Origin: Caldisericota bacterium | Lineage (GTDB): Bacteria > CG03 > B21-G15 | DNA: 6,704 nucleotides | Assembly (NCBI GenBank): GCA_003650255.1 | Contig: QMOP01000070.1 | Location: 1 to 6,704, forward strand | Direction: 5' to 3' | In this document: positions 1 to 6,644 of the stretch, one piece after another | How positions within the stretch are numbered: position 1 is the stretch's first letter | Layout of the letters: every line of letters begins with the position of its first letter | Notes under the pieces: generated by a model | The model's input: the letters and a program-made list of their open reading frames with translations, nothing else | Told to the model about the DNA's origin: nothing | Database searches by the model: none | Made by a program: the position numbers and the translations under genes

Positions 1-935
1 ACCATAAGAAAAAAAGACAAAATTCCAAAAACAAGAAATAAAATCCTTCTTAAAATCTCAACACTAGACAATTCCTTTAAGAACCTCAAAAGGCCAAGCC
101 CGAATAAAAAGTATGTTATAAATACGCCAAAAGTATAAAGTATTCCAGAAATAAGAATGAAATTTTTGTTCCTGCCAAAAAGAGAAAGATATGTTATCAT
201 AATTATAATAACAGAAAAGGCACATGGATTTATCCCATCAAGTAAAGCGGCTCCTATAAATGGGAAAAATGACCATTTCCATTCCTTTTCTTTAAACTCC
301 TTTATTAAAACTCCTTTTTCAAGTCCATTAAGAAACCTATCAATATTTTTCCCTGTATAAAATCTACCATTTACACAAAGCACTGGAAATCCAGAAACTC
401 TTTTTTCAAGTTTACTTTCAAGTTCAAGCAATTTTTCAAAATTTTCTTTTTTATCAATCCTATATTTTTCAAGAATCAATTCATACTTTTTTGAAATCTT
501 ATTTATTTTTTCTTCAATCTTCTCACACCCTTTACAGCCCGGTTCATAAAAAAGTAAAATCTTAACTTTTTCATACACAAATCCTTCTACAGGATAGGAT
601 ACAACACCAAAATCCGAATCAGGGACATGTATGTAAATATTTTTATGAAACACCCCTTTTTCATTTTCTGTATTAAGAATAATTTTTATGTTCTTTTCCT
701 TTCCCTCTTTAAGTTTAACTTTATTTTCTAAAAGTTTTATACAGGGACAACCGGACCTCAAAAAAACCTTAATTTCCTTTTTTCCTCTATTTCCAATCAA
801 AAGATTGTGATCTAAGACCGTTCCTTTAAGAACTTCTCCAAAATCCCATCCAGTATCACCTATATAAAAATTTTCTTTTGAGAAAATTAAATTTGTGAAA
901 AAGAAAAGAACAAAAAGGAAAAACCTGAACTTCAC
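1..935 (-). CDS. Partial DUF1573-like / thioredoxin-fold / CcdA-like membrane thiol-redox protein (C-terminus off the window)
   Basis: I translated the minus strand by hand; it is open for 311 codons to the window edge. Residues 1-19 form a signal peptide (MKFRFFLFVLFFF...). Residues 24-125 resemble the Ig-like DUF1573 family (WDFGEV near the start, then an SGCPC motif with Cys63 and Cys65). Residues 127-213 look like a thioredoxin or glutaredoxin fold with Cys134-Lys-Gly-Cys137 and a likely cis-proline at Pro184 (GFPV). From residue 221 there are three hydrophobic segments; the first carries DGINPCAF with Cys238, typical of CcdA/DsbD-type transmembrane electron carriers. The inferred role is moving reducing power from the cytoplasm across the inner membrane to periplasmic thiols. 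The second CcdA cysteine would lie beyond the edge. The gene begins four bases after the previous stop, so it is probably the third gene of the operon. The start is GTG at 935 or TTG at 938; no ATG fits and Shine-Dalgarno pairing is weak. The domain calls are from motif recognition only. Confidence 0.8.
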   Translation of the reverse strand, partial: MKFRFFLFVLFFFTNLIFSKENFYIGDTGWDFGEVLKGTVLDHNLLIGNRGKKEIKVFLRSGCPCIKLLENKVKLKEGKEKNIKIILNTENEKGVFHKNIYIHVPDSDFGVVSYPVEGFVYEKVKILLFYEPGCKGCEKIEEKINKISKKYELILEKYRIDKKENFEKLLELESKLEKRVSGFPVLCVNGRFYTGKNIDRFLNGLEKGVLIKEFKEKEWKWSFFPFIGAALLDGINPCAFSVIIIMITYLSLFGRNKNFILISGILYTFGVFITYFLFGLGLLRFLKELSSVEILRRILFLVFGILSFFLM

Positions 936-939
936 CAAT

Positions 940-2286
940 TTATTTAATTGACTCTAAGAATCTTTCAACCATTTCCCTTACAGTATCCCTTAGTAAATCT
1001 GGATTATCAACACTCACATCATCAGAATATATAATCTGTGCTGTCTCTACACTTATCACATTCATTGTTATTACATATTTATTAAGAAGTTTTCCACATG
1101 ATCCGGTTATTATATATCTTACATTAAGAACCTTACCAAGTTGAACAGCACATTCAGTTGTTGTACAACCAGTTTGTTGAAGTCCCTGTTCAGCAAATAT
1201 TTTCTCCATATTGTTTCTATCAACAAGAGAAAGTAGTGGTGATCTCACAAGGTCCGCTCTAAAGAAATCAGATATAAATCTTGCCTCTGCAGGAGAAATT
1301 GGTGGTCTTGCTTCAAAATCAAGAACCGCAATATTTATTTTCTCTCCTTTCTTTAATTCTTTAATCTCTATTTTTCTTTCAACAGGTCTCTTCATAACAG
1401 GTTTCCTTTCAATCCTTCTCTTTTTCTCAATTCCCCATCTATAACCAATTCCAAGAAGTGCTGAATTGTCAAATACATCATATGCCTGAAATGAAAAATC
1501 TACTTCAATTGATTTATAAATATAGGTAAATCCAAAACATGGAGAACCCTCGTCATTTAACTTTTTGATACCTCCTCTTAAAATAAATGAAGGATGAATT
1601 TTATATTGAAGACCAAATCCAACAATACTTGAGTTCTCATCTCCATAACCTCCACTTTCAAAAGAAAAACTCCACTTTCCTGTTCTATAAGTTAAACCAA
1701 AAACTCCACCGGATATAATTGTCTCACCAATATCCCTAAACTCTGCCTCTCCAATATTAAAAAGACAAAGAGAAAACTCCAATTTTTTTAATTTCCATAA
1801 AAATGAAATATTTAAAAAATTTGCAATGTACTCCTCATTAAGTTCTATTCCAGAACCCCTGAGATAATCTTTTATTCTGTTTAAAGTAAATCCTGAAGCA
1901 AAATTTCTGAAAATCTTAAAACTACCAGCAACTGATACAACTTCTCCTCCATAAATCACACTGCCAATGTGATTTCCCCAGTAGTCAAATATCTCTATAT
2001 CACTGACCTCATATCCCCATACTCTAAAACCAAAAGAGAACCTCCTTGAAGGATAAAAAAGATTAAGTGAGGGTGTCATTCCATCTGCTTTATTTCCATT
2101 TGAAAATGAGATTACTCTATAATCTTTAAACGAAAGGGATGCAGGATTCCAGAATGAATCTACATTCTCATAATCTGCAATTCTTATTCCCATTCCACTT
2201 GCTTTTGTTGAGTTTGAGTAAAGAAGATAAAGTGCTGCCTGGTTGTATGAAAAAGAAAATAAAATAAATATCAAAATAAGAATCAT
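940..2286 (-). CDS. PorV/UPF0164-like outer-membrane barrel fused to a CsgG/LpoB-like periplasmic domain
   Basis: The protein has 448 residues and three parts. Residues 1-18 are a signal peptide. Residues 19-286 look like a PorV/UPF0164-type outer-membrane beta-barrel: the start has the family pattern (ASGMGIRIADYENV, then FWNPASL near residues 45-51), followed by many short alternating strands. Residues 287-316 are a strongly basic linker, rich in Lys, Arg and Glu. Residues 317-447 resemble the CsgG / LpoB / FlgT-like fold: INIAVLDFEA, then LVDRNNMEKIFAEQ, a cysteine pair Cys374 and Cys379 (GCTTTEC), and the strand YIITGSCGKL. Known relatives of the second part act in outer-membrane secretion or lipoprotein-linked regulation; no lipobox is present here. 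The start ATG overlaps the upstream stop as ATGA and has an AGAGG site, so translation is probably coupled to the propeller-protein gene. PorV binds cargo in type IX secretion, which suggests a partner role for the upstream product; this is inference. Confidence 0.85.
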   Translation of the reverse strand: MILILIFILFSFSYNQAALYLLYSNSTKASGMGIRIADYENVDSFWNPASLSFKDYRVISFSNGNKADGMTPSLNLFYPSRRFSFGFRVWGYEVSDIEIFDYWGNHIGSVIYGGEVVSVAGSFKIFRNFASGFTLNRIKDYLRGSGIELNEEYIANFLNISFLWKLKKLEFSLCLFNIGEAEFRDIGETIISGGVFGLTYRTGKWSFSFESGGYGDENSSIVGFGLQYKIHPSFILRGGIKKLNDEGSPCFGFTYIYKSIEVDFSFQAYDVFDNSALLGIGYRWGIEKKRRIERKPVMKRPVERKIEIKELKKGEKINIAVLDFEARPPISPAEARFISDFFRADLVRSPLLSLVDRNNMEKIFAEQGLQQTGCTTTECAVQLGKVLNVRYIITGSCGKLLNKYVITMNVISVETAQIIYSDDVSVDNPDLLRDTVREMVERFLESIK

Positions 2287-5200
2287 TTTCCTCTTATAAT
2301 AACAGGAATTGTTCTTTGCTTAATACCCTCTCCTTCTATAACAATATAATAAACTCCATGAGGAAGATACTTTTCATATTCTCCTTTTCCATCCCAGTAA
2401 ATAGATGTTCTTGAAGAATCAACAAACTCTGTCCACTCTTTCACAATTTTTCCAGCAAGGTTATAAACTTTTATTTTTACATCTCCAGCCCATCCTCCTG
2501 TATTTACTCTTATTATCATATTCTCTCCACTTCCTTTTCTTATAATATTATTACTGATATTTGTTCCCCCTGGTTCTGGATAGTTTATCCATTGAGATGT
2601 AAAATCAAAATTTACATCTCTATCTGCATAATAGTGATAAGGATAAAAATCATAATAAGGGACATCTGGAACTGGTTTTATTTCATAAGAATAGTATGCT
2701 GGTAAGATTAATCTATAAAAACCATTTACATCTGTTCTTGTAGAATATACTGTTCCATATTCATCAACTGCTCTTACCTCAATATCACTGATAACCAAAT
2801 AATCAGGTGTATATACATATCCAGAAAGAATAAAAGCATCTGAAACACTTCTATAACCTGTAAAATCTTTCTGAACACTTGATGAAGAAAAAGAAGAAGT
2901 TGTAATTCTATAGTATTCTGGATAAAAATCATAAACAGGTTCATAACATTTTATCTCATAATAACCGCTTGGAATAAATTCAAGAGAAAAATCATAATAT
3001 CCATCAGATAAAGTATAATAATTTGAAATCTCAACTCCATTCTTAAACAGTTTCACCTCAATATTACCAATACCATTATTAGTGTTTCCATCTATAACAT
3101 ATCCATAAAATGAAAGATTTGAATAATAAATAGTTGGACCTGTCTGATATACAGTTGGTGTTCCTGTTGCTACATTTCCATTTATATCCTCTGATTTAAA
3201 ATAGTATCTATAACTTCCTGTATCATATAAATTTATTGAATAATAAAAAATCGCGCCAGTAGAGTAATCTCCACTTTCAAAATTCATTGTATAAGAATTA
3301 TAAAAATAACCATCCCTTTCAAGATAAAGGTCAACATACGAAGGAGAACTTCCCTCAGGATTTTTATATTTAACCTTAAATGTATATGTCATTGTGTTTG
3401 AACCAATAAGATAATCAACTCCTCTTGAGGTATAAACTCCTGTCCCAACCCATTCAAGAACAGGTTCCTTTAAAATTGTTTTACTTGAAAAAGAAACAGA
3501 AAGAGAATAGGTATCTGTTGAAGAGTAAGCACTATTAAATCCAAATACTTTTATATAATATGTGGATGGAACTGAAAGATATCTCTGAATCTGTTCATCC
3601 GAGGCACCACCTGAATTAGAATAATCAAGAGTTGAAAAGTTAACATCAAATAAATATAACTCGTAATCAAAAGGTAAACTTGTAAGATTTATTGTGACTG
3701 TTCCTTCTATTATAGTATAAAACTTATAATAATCAACATCATTTGAATCCCATATATAAGCATAAATTGTTGTATCAACACTTATTAGATAAGCAGAAGA
3801 AAAATCATCATTTAGTTCATAATAGGGATCCTCTGTTTTTTCTGTGGAGGTACTTAAAACCATAGGTCCACTTTTAAAAGTTGTTGTGGCATAAGCACCA
3901 TAGTAATCCACTGCCTCAAAATAGTATCCATAATCAGTTCCTGTTGACATATTTGTAACATTATAAACATAAACTGCTCCTTGAGTATAATCACCAGTTG
4001 ATCCAACCCATGAGTGAAAACTCATTGTTTCAGAACTTATTTCAACCCCTCCTTTGTAAATATGGAGAATAGGATAACCTGTATAGGGTGGATCATTATC
4101 AGAATCTTTATAAGTAATTTTATAACTGAAAGTTGTTGTGCTTACTCCTTCATCAGGTTCTATTCCATCATTCTCATCTCCATATCCTGTAAAATTAGCC
4201 CACTCAAGTGAAGGATTAGTATTTCCTATAGAAAATGAGAGGGAAAGAGTATATGTATCTGTAGAAGAATAAATCCCATTATAGCCAATTATCCTTATAT
4301 AGTAGGTTGAAGGAGTAGATAAATACTGATTTATACTTTCACTTATTGAACCACTGTTTGTACTAACTGCTAATGTTGAATAATTAATATCATAAAGATA
4401 TAACTCATAATTAAAAGGTAAACTACTTAAATTTATTGTTACTGTCCCAATCCTCGTGGTATAAAATTTATAGTAATCAACATCAACTGATGACCAAATA
4501 AAAGCATAAACAGTTGTATCTATTGGAATTTCCCAAGAAGAACCAAAATCATCATTCGGTTCCATAGCATCATCATAATATCTTGTGTGATAAACATACC
4601 CACTGCCATCTCGAGATGCAATATGTAAAACCCCATTTTGGTCAATCTCTATAGAAGTTCCATACCCACGATCAAATGAACTACTTTCAAGATGAACTTT
4701 CCCCCATGAAACTCCATTCCAGAAGGCATGACATAGTTCATAATAAGAACTTCCACTGTTATAATAACCATAAGCAAGTAAAGGGTAATTTTTACTATTA
4801 AGAGTTATTGAAACAAAACTACTCTCGGATTCCTCTATTAACTGATACTCCCATAAACCTCCTACTTTTTTAGCATATTTTATCTGAGCAGAGGGAGTTG
4901 TATCAGTATAGGCAATATGTATGGAACCATCATTATCCATTTTTATCGAAGTATTATCGATATAAATATTACTTTCCACTATCTCTCTATCCCAACTTCC
5001 ACCACCTACATCCCAGGCATGTTTTAAAGCATTATACGTTCCATAATCAACATAATATGAAATATGTGCGACTCCTGCATCTGAAAACGTAAGAGAAACA
5101 CATCCAAGAACAGAACTTCCACTGATACTGTAATTATCCACTGTATTTATTATCCAACTTATACCATCATAATAAACATATTTAAGTTGTTGACTAATAG

Positions 5201-5624
5201 AAGAGTCATGATATGCAATAGCAGGATAGCCATTTGTAGGATTTATTGCAATACTTGTTTCGTTAACAGGAGTTAAAGAATCAAGATAAGTAAAACTCCA
5301 ACCAATTGAAGGAGTGCCACTTGCACAGTAAAGTCCATATGTAAGAGACGGAATGAAAGAAATATAAGAAATATCATTATTATCTATAGCATGAGAAACC
5401 GCTCCTGAACAGTTATCTGTTATACTATAAACACTAAAACTTGTTCCGTTGTATTCTGCATAACGTAAATAACTATTCGTAGCATAATGATAAGCAATAG
5501 TTGGGGTTCCATCACTTCTTAAAGCAATTGATGTTCCTGAACCATCAACAGAATCTACAATACTTGTAATTTTAACAGCCCCTTTAAGAGAAGAATGGAA
5601 AAAAAGTATTAAAATTACAATCAT
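2283..5624 (-). CDS. Secreted multidomain surface protein: beta-propeller, two PPC/Ig-like units, two regulatory-like beta-sandwich domains, FlgD-like tail
   Basis: From ATG 5624 the protein has 1,113 residues. Order: signal peptide 1-16 (MIVILILFFHSSLKGA); seven propeller-like repeats 17-352 with recurring TSIxxxxxGxxxIAY and W strands; PPC-like domain 355-465 (EPNDDF, DVDYYKFYT); Ig-like domain 466-591; second PPC 601-714; second Ig-like 715-831; two carboxypeptidase-regulatory-like domains 837-923 and 930-1009 (SGYVY, DVNGFY); FlgD-like Ig tail 1021-1113 (VKIKVYNLAGKIV, then HGVYYIVIEG). It is rich in Tyr and Ser, with only five mature cysteines. No catalytic motif is visible, so binding, adhesion or a structural surface role is more likely than an enzyme; the true ligand is unknown. 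The frame stays open upstream to a TTG at 5687 that overlaps nadA by eight bases, with an AGGA nine bases before it. I prefer the ATG because a perfect promoter lies between the two starts and would exclude the TTG. The alternative gives 1,134 residues and a longer basic N-region. Confidence 0.85.
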   Translation of the reverse strand: MIVILILFFHSSLKGAVKITSIVDSVDGSGTSIALRSDGTPTIAYHYATNSYLRYAEYNGTSFSVYSITDNCSGAVSHAIDNNDISYISFIPSLTYGLYCASGTPSIGWSFTYLDSLTPVNETSIAINPTNGYPAIAYHDSSISQQLKYVYYDGISWIINTVDNYSISGSSVLGCVSLTFSDAGVAHISYYVDYGTYNALKHAWDVGGGSWDREIVESNIYIDNTSIKMDNDGSIHIAYTDTTPSAQIKYAKKVGGLWEYQLIEESESSFVSITLNSKNYPLLAYGYYNSGSSYYELCHAFWNGVSWGKVHLESSSFDRGYGTSIEIDQNGVLHIASRDGSGYVYHTRYYDDAMEPNDDFGSSWEIPIDTTVYAFIWSSVDVDYYKFYTTRIGTVTINLSSLPFNYELYLYDINYSTLAVSTNSGSISESINQYLSTPSTYYIRIIGYNGIYSSTDTYTLSLSFSIGNTNPSLEWANFTGYGDENDGIEPDEGVSTTTFSYKITYKDSDNDPPYTGYPILHIYKGGVEISSETMSFHSWVGSTGDYTQGAVYVYNVTNMSTGTDYGYYFEAVDYYGAYATTTFKSGPMVLSTSTEKTEDPYYELNDDFSSAYLISVDTTIYAYIWDSNDVDYYKFYTIIEGTVTINLTSLPFDYELYLFDVNFSTLDYSNSGGASDEQIQRYLSVPSTYYIKVFGFNSAYSSTDTYSLSVSFSSKTILKEPVLEWVGTGVYTSRGVDYLIGSNTMTYTFKVKYKNPEGSSPSYVDLYLERDGYFYNSYTMNFESGDYSTGAIFYYSINLYDTGSYRYYFKSEDINGNVATGTPTVYQTGPTIYYSNLSFYGYVIDGNTNNGIGNIEVKLFKNGVEISNYYTLSDGYYDFSLEFIPSGYYEIKCYEPVYDFYPEYYRITTSSFSSSSVQKDFTGYRSVSDAFILSGYVYTPDYLVISDIEVRAVDEYGTVYSTRTDVNGFYRLILPAYYSYEIKPVPDVPYYDFYPYHYYADRDVNFDFTSQWINYPEPGGTNISNNIIRKGSGENMIIRVNTGGWAGDVKIKVYNLAGKIVKEWTEFVDSSRTSIYWDGKGEYEKYLPHGVYYIVIEGEGIKQRTIPVIIRGK
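2286..2564 (-). other. FlgD-like / type IX-sorting-like C-terminal Ig domain
   Basis: The last 93 residues of the secreted protein show the FlgD-Ig pattern: an IIRVNTGG strand, VKIKVYNLAGKIVKEW, a WDGKGEYEKYLPHGVYYIVIEG hairpin region around residues 1077-1098, and a final basic strand. Type IX sorting domains have a very similar beta-sandwich. This is the part expected to contact an outer-membrane partner if the protein is exported that way; the match is by eye and the two families are hard to tell apart. Confidence 0.65.
2290..2294 (-). promoter_or_regulatory. Ribosome binding site of the barrel-CsgG gene
   Basis: AGAGG lies three bases before the ATG at 2286, inside the last codons (Arg-Gly-Lys) of the upstream gene. 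It is the clearest Shine-Dalgarno site in the window. Together with the ATGA stop-start overlap it supports translational coupling of the two genes. Confidence 0.65.
2598..3116 (-). repeat. Twin carboxypeptidase-regulatory-like domains sharing a YDFYP motif
   Basis: Two adjacent beta-sandwich domains (residues 837-923 and 930-1009) each begin with a GYV strand, continue with I-x-V-x-L/A and a D-G-x-Y turn, and end near YDFYP (898-902 and 991-995) followed by a Tyr-rich strand. The pattern fits the carboxypeptidase-regulatory/CnaB-like group used as spacers in surface proteins. Confidence 0.65.
3132..3824 (-). repeat. PPC + Ig-like unit, copy B
   Basis: Encodes residues 601-831 of the secreted protein. 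Its PPC half is closer to copy A than its Ig-like half, so the two halves have diverged at different rates or the PPC halves have been kept alike. A short linker (STSTEKTEDP) joins the two units. Confidence 0.75.
3852..4562 (-). repeat. PPC + Ig-like unit, copy A
   Basis: Encodes residues 355-591 of the secreted protein. The PPC half and copy B share long near-identical stretches such as DVDYYKFYT, GTVTINL, LPFxYELYL and YSSTDTYxLS. The Ig-like half shares LEW, a TM-S/N-F strand, GDYxxGA and YYFxxxD with copy B. An internal duplication is the simplest explanation. Confidence 0.75.
4569..5576 (-). repeat. Seven degenerate propeller-blade repeats within the secreted protein
   Basis: Repeats of about 47-54 residues share a TSI-strand, a D/N-G turn, an IAY/ISY strand, a K/RYA strand and a W strand ending near VD or E. 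Blades run roughly at residues 21-70, 71-117, 118-165, 166-219, 220-266, 267-315 and 316-352. The last lacks its outermost strand, while residues 17-25 (VKITSIVDS) match that strand and could close the ring. The repeats are diverged at DNA level, so they are a protein fold repeat rather than a recent DNA duplication. Confidence 0.7.
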
Positions 5625-5639
5625 AATTTTCTGATTAAA

Positions 5640-5668
5640 ATTATAGTTTCTTAACCCTTTTTTGTCAA
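5640..5668 (-). promoter_or_regulatory. Perfect sigma70-type promoter of the surface-protein operon
   Basis: TTGACA at 5668-5663, a 17-base spacer and TATAAT at 5645-5640, all on the minus strand: both hexamers and spacing equal the consensus. Transcription should begin near 5632-5633, leaving about eight or nine untranslated bases before ATG 5624. It lies just after the nadA stop and probably drives the surface protein, the barrel-CsgG gene and the redox gene. The short leader holds no Shine-Dalgarno site. Confidence 0.75.
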
Positions 5669-5684
5669 TTTGATTTTTGTCAAA
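5661..5684 (-). repeat. Direct repeat TTGACAAAAA, 15-base period, at the nadA stop
   Basis: Two TTGACA words followed by A-runs start at 5683 and 5668. The downstream one is the -35 of the operon promoter; the upstream one contains the nadA stop codon TGA and has no -10 at a suitable distance. It may be chance in AT-rich DNA or a binding site for a regulator. Confidence 0.35.
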
Positions 5685-6591
5685 CAATTTCCGTCATCCT
5701 CTTTACTGAATTAAATGCTTTCCTTCTTATATCTTCGGAAATCTCAACTTCATATTTTAAATCCTCTAAAGCCCATAAAACCTTTTCAAGTGTTATTCTC
5801 TTCATATTTGGACATATTGCTCTTTCGGTTGCTGGAATAAAAATTTTTTCTGGATTTTCCTTTTTCAACCTGTGATTAAGTCCAACCTCTGTTCCAACTA
5901 TAAACACCTTCTCTTTACTCTCTTTCGCAAACTTCACCATTCCACTTGTGGAAAGAACCTCATCTGATATATCTATTACAGGTGGAGTACATTCAGGATG
6001 ACACATAACAACTGCATCTTTAAACTTATTCTTTTTATCCATTATATCCTTCTCCGTAATCAAAACATGTGTTGGACAGTATCCATTCCACAAAATCATA
6101 TCTCTTCCTGTCTTCCTCATAGCATAATCACCCAAGTATTTATCAGGAATAAATACAATTTTTCTATTCTCTTCTATTGAATTTACAACTTTTGTAGCAT
6201 TAGCAGAGGTACAGCATATATCAACAAGTGCTTTTGTCCATGCCCTTGTATTAACATAGGCAACAAAAACTGAATCTTTATATTCCTTCCTCAAATTTCT
6301 TAAGTCATCCTCGGCTATCATCATTGCCATCGGACATGTAGCATTTTTATCAGGAATTATAACCTTTTTCTCTGGCGAAAGAATCTTTGCTGTCTCTGCC
6401 ATAAAATAAACTCCACAGAAAACAATCACATCTGCATCTACCTTTGATGCTTTTATACTCAATTCAAGCGAATCTCCAAGAAAATCAGCAATATCCTGAA
6501 CTTCTGGAAGTTGATAATTATGAACAAGTATTACCGCATTCCTTTTCTTCTTTAACTCCTCTATTCTTGAAATAATCTCTTTTTTACCCAT
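5680..6591 (-). CDS. nadA: Quinolinate synthase
   Basis: NadA condenses iminoaspartate with dihydroxyacetone phosphate to quinolinate, the precursor step of de novo NAD synthesis, using a [4Fe-4S] cluster in the cytoplasm. The 303 residues match the short, compact form of the family. Cluster cysteines are expected at Cys86 (NATCPMA), Cys172 (GYCPTH) and Cys260 (AICPNMK). Other family motifs are VHNYQLPEVQDIAD (23-36), FCGVYFMAETAKIL (58-71), DICCTSANA (124-132), MCHPEC (196-201), the STS at 214-216 and VGTEVG (232-237). The start is ATG 6591: the only upstream in-frame codons end at a TAG at 6603. No Shine-Dalgarno is visible, and a candidate -10 sits six bases before the ATG. No nadB or nadC lies in the window. 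The three triplicated lobes and all key residues look intact, so it should be active. Confidence 0.96.
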   Translation of the reverse strand: MGKKEIISRIEELKKKRNAVILVHNYQLPEVQDIADFLGDSLELSIKASKVDADVIVFCGVYFMAETAKILSPEKKVIIPDKNATCPMAMMIAEDDLRNLRKEYKDSVFVAYVNTRAWTKALVDICCTSANATKVVNSIEENRKIVFIPDKYLGDYAMRKTGRDMILWNGYCPTHVLITEKDIMDKKNKFKDAVVMCHPECTPPVIDISDEVLSTSGMVKFAKESKEKVFIVGTEVGLNHRLKKENPEKIFIPATERAICPNMKRITLEKVLWALEDLKYEVEISEDIRRKAFNSVKRMTEIV

Positions 6592-6597
6592 TTTAAT

Positions 6598-6625
6598 ATT
6601 CTACAATATTTTCCCATTTGCTCAA
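6598..6625 (-). promoter_or_regulatory. Candidate nadA promoter giving a leaderless transcript
   Basis: TTGAGC at 6625-6620 (four of six consensus bases), a 16-base spacer and TAGAAT at 6603-6598 (five of six). Six bases then separate the -10 from the A of the nadA ATG, which falls where transcription would begin. This would explain the missing Shine-Dalgarno site. The -35 is weak and AT-rich DNA gives chance matches. Confidence 0.4.
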
Positions 6626-6644
6626 ATATGAAAGTAAAATTATT

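Noticed and set aside
157..360. Plus-strand open frame of 67 codons
   Set aside because: It lies antisense to the membrane redox gene, whose frame gives coherent CxxC, cis-Pro and DGINPC motifs; the plus-strand product shows no family features.
1211..1444. Plus-strand open frame of 77 codons with a hydrophobic C-terminus
   Set aside because: It is antisense to the CsgG-like domain and linker of a clearly coding gene and has no support of its own.
2283..5624. A protease or sialidase function for the surface protein
   Set aside because: PPC domains often accompany peptidases and the blades look distantly sialidase-like, but no catalytic triad, zinc motif or Asp-box (SxDxGxTW) set is visible.
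4014..6180. Plus-strand open frames near 4014-4211, 4898-5092 and 5998-6180
   Set aside because: Each is antisense to well-supported domains of the surface protein or nadA, with compositions that mirror those genes.
5680..6591. nadA as a functional member of the surface-protein operon
   Set aside because: Its role in NAD synthesis has no evident link to export, and a strong separate promoter follows it. Read-through is possible since no terminator is seen between them.
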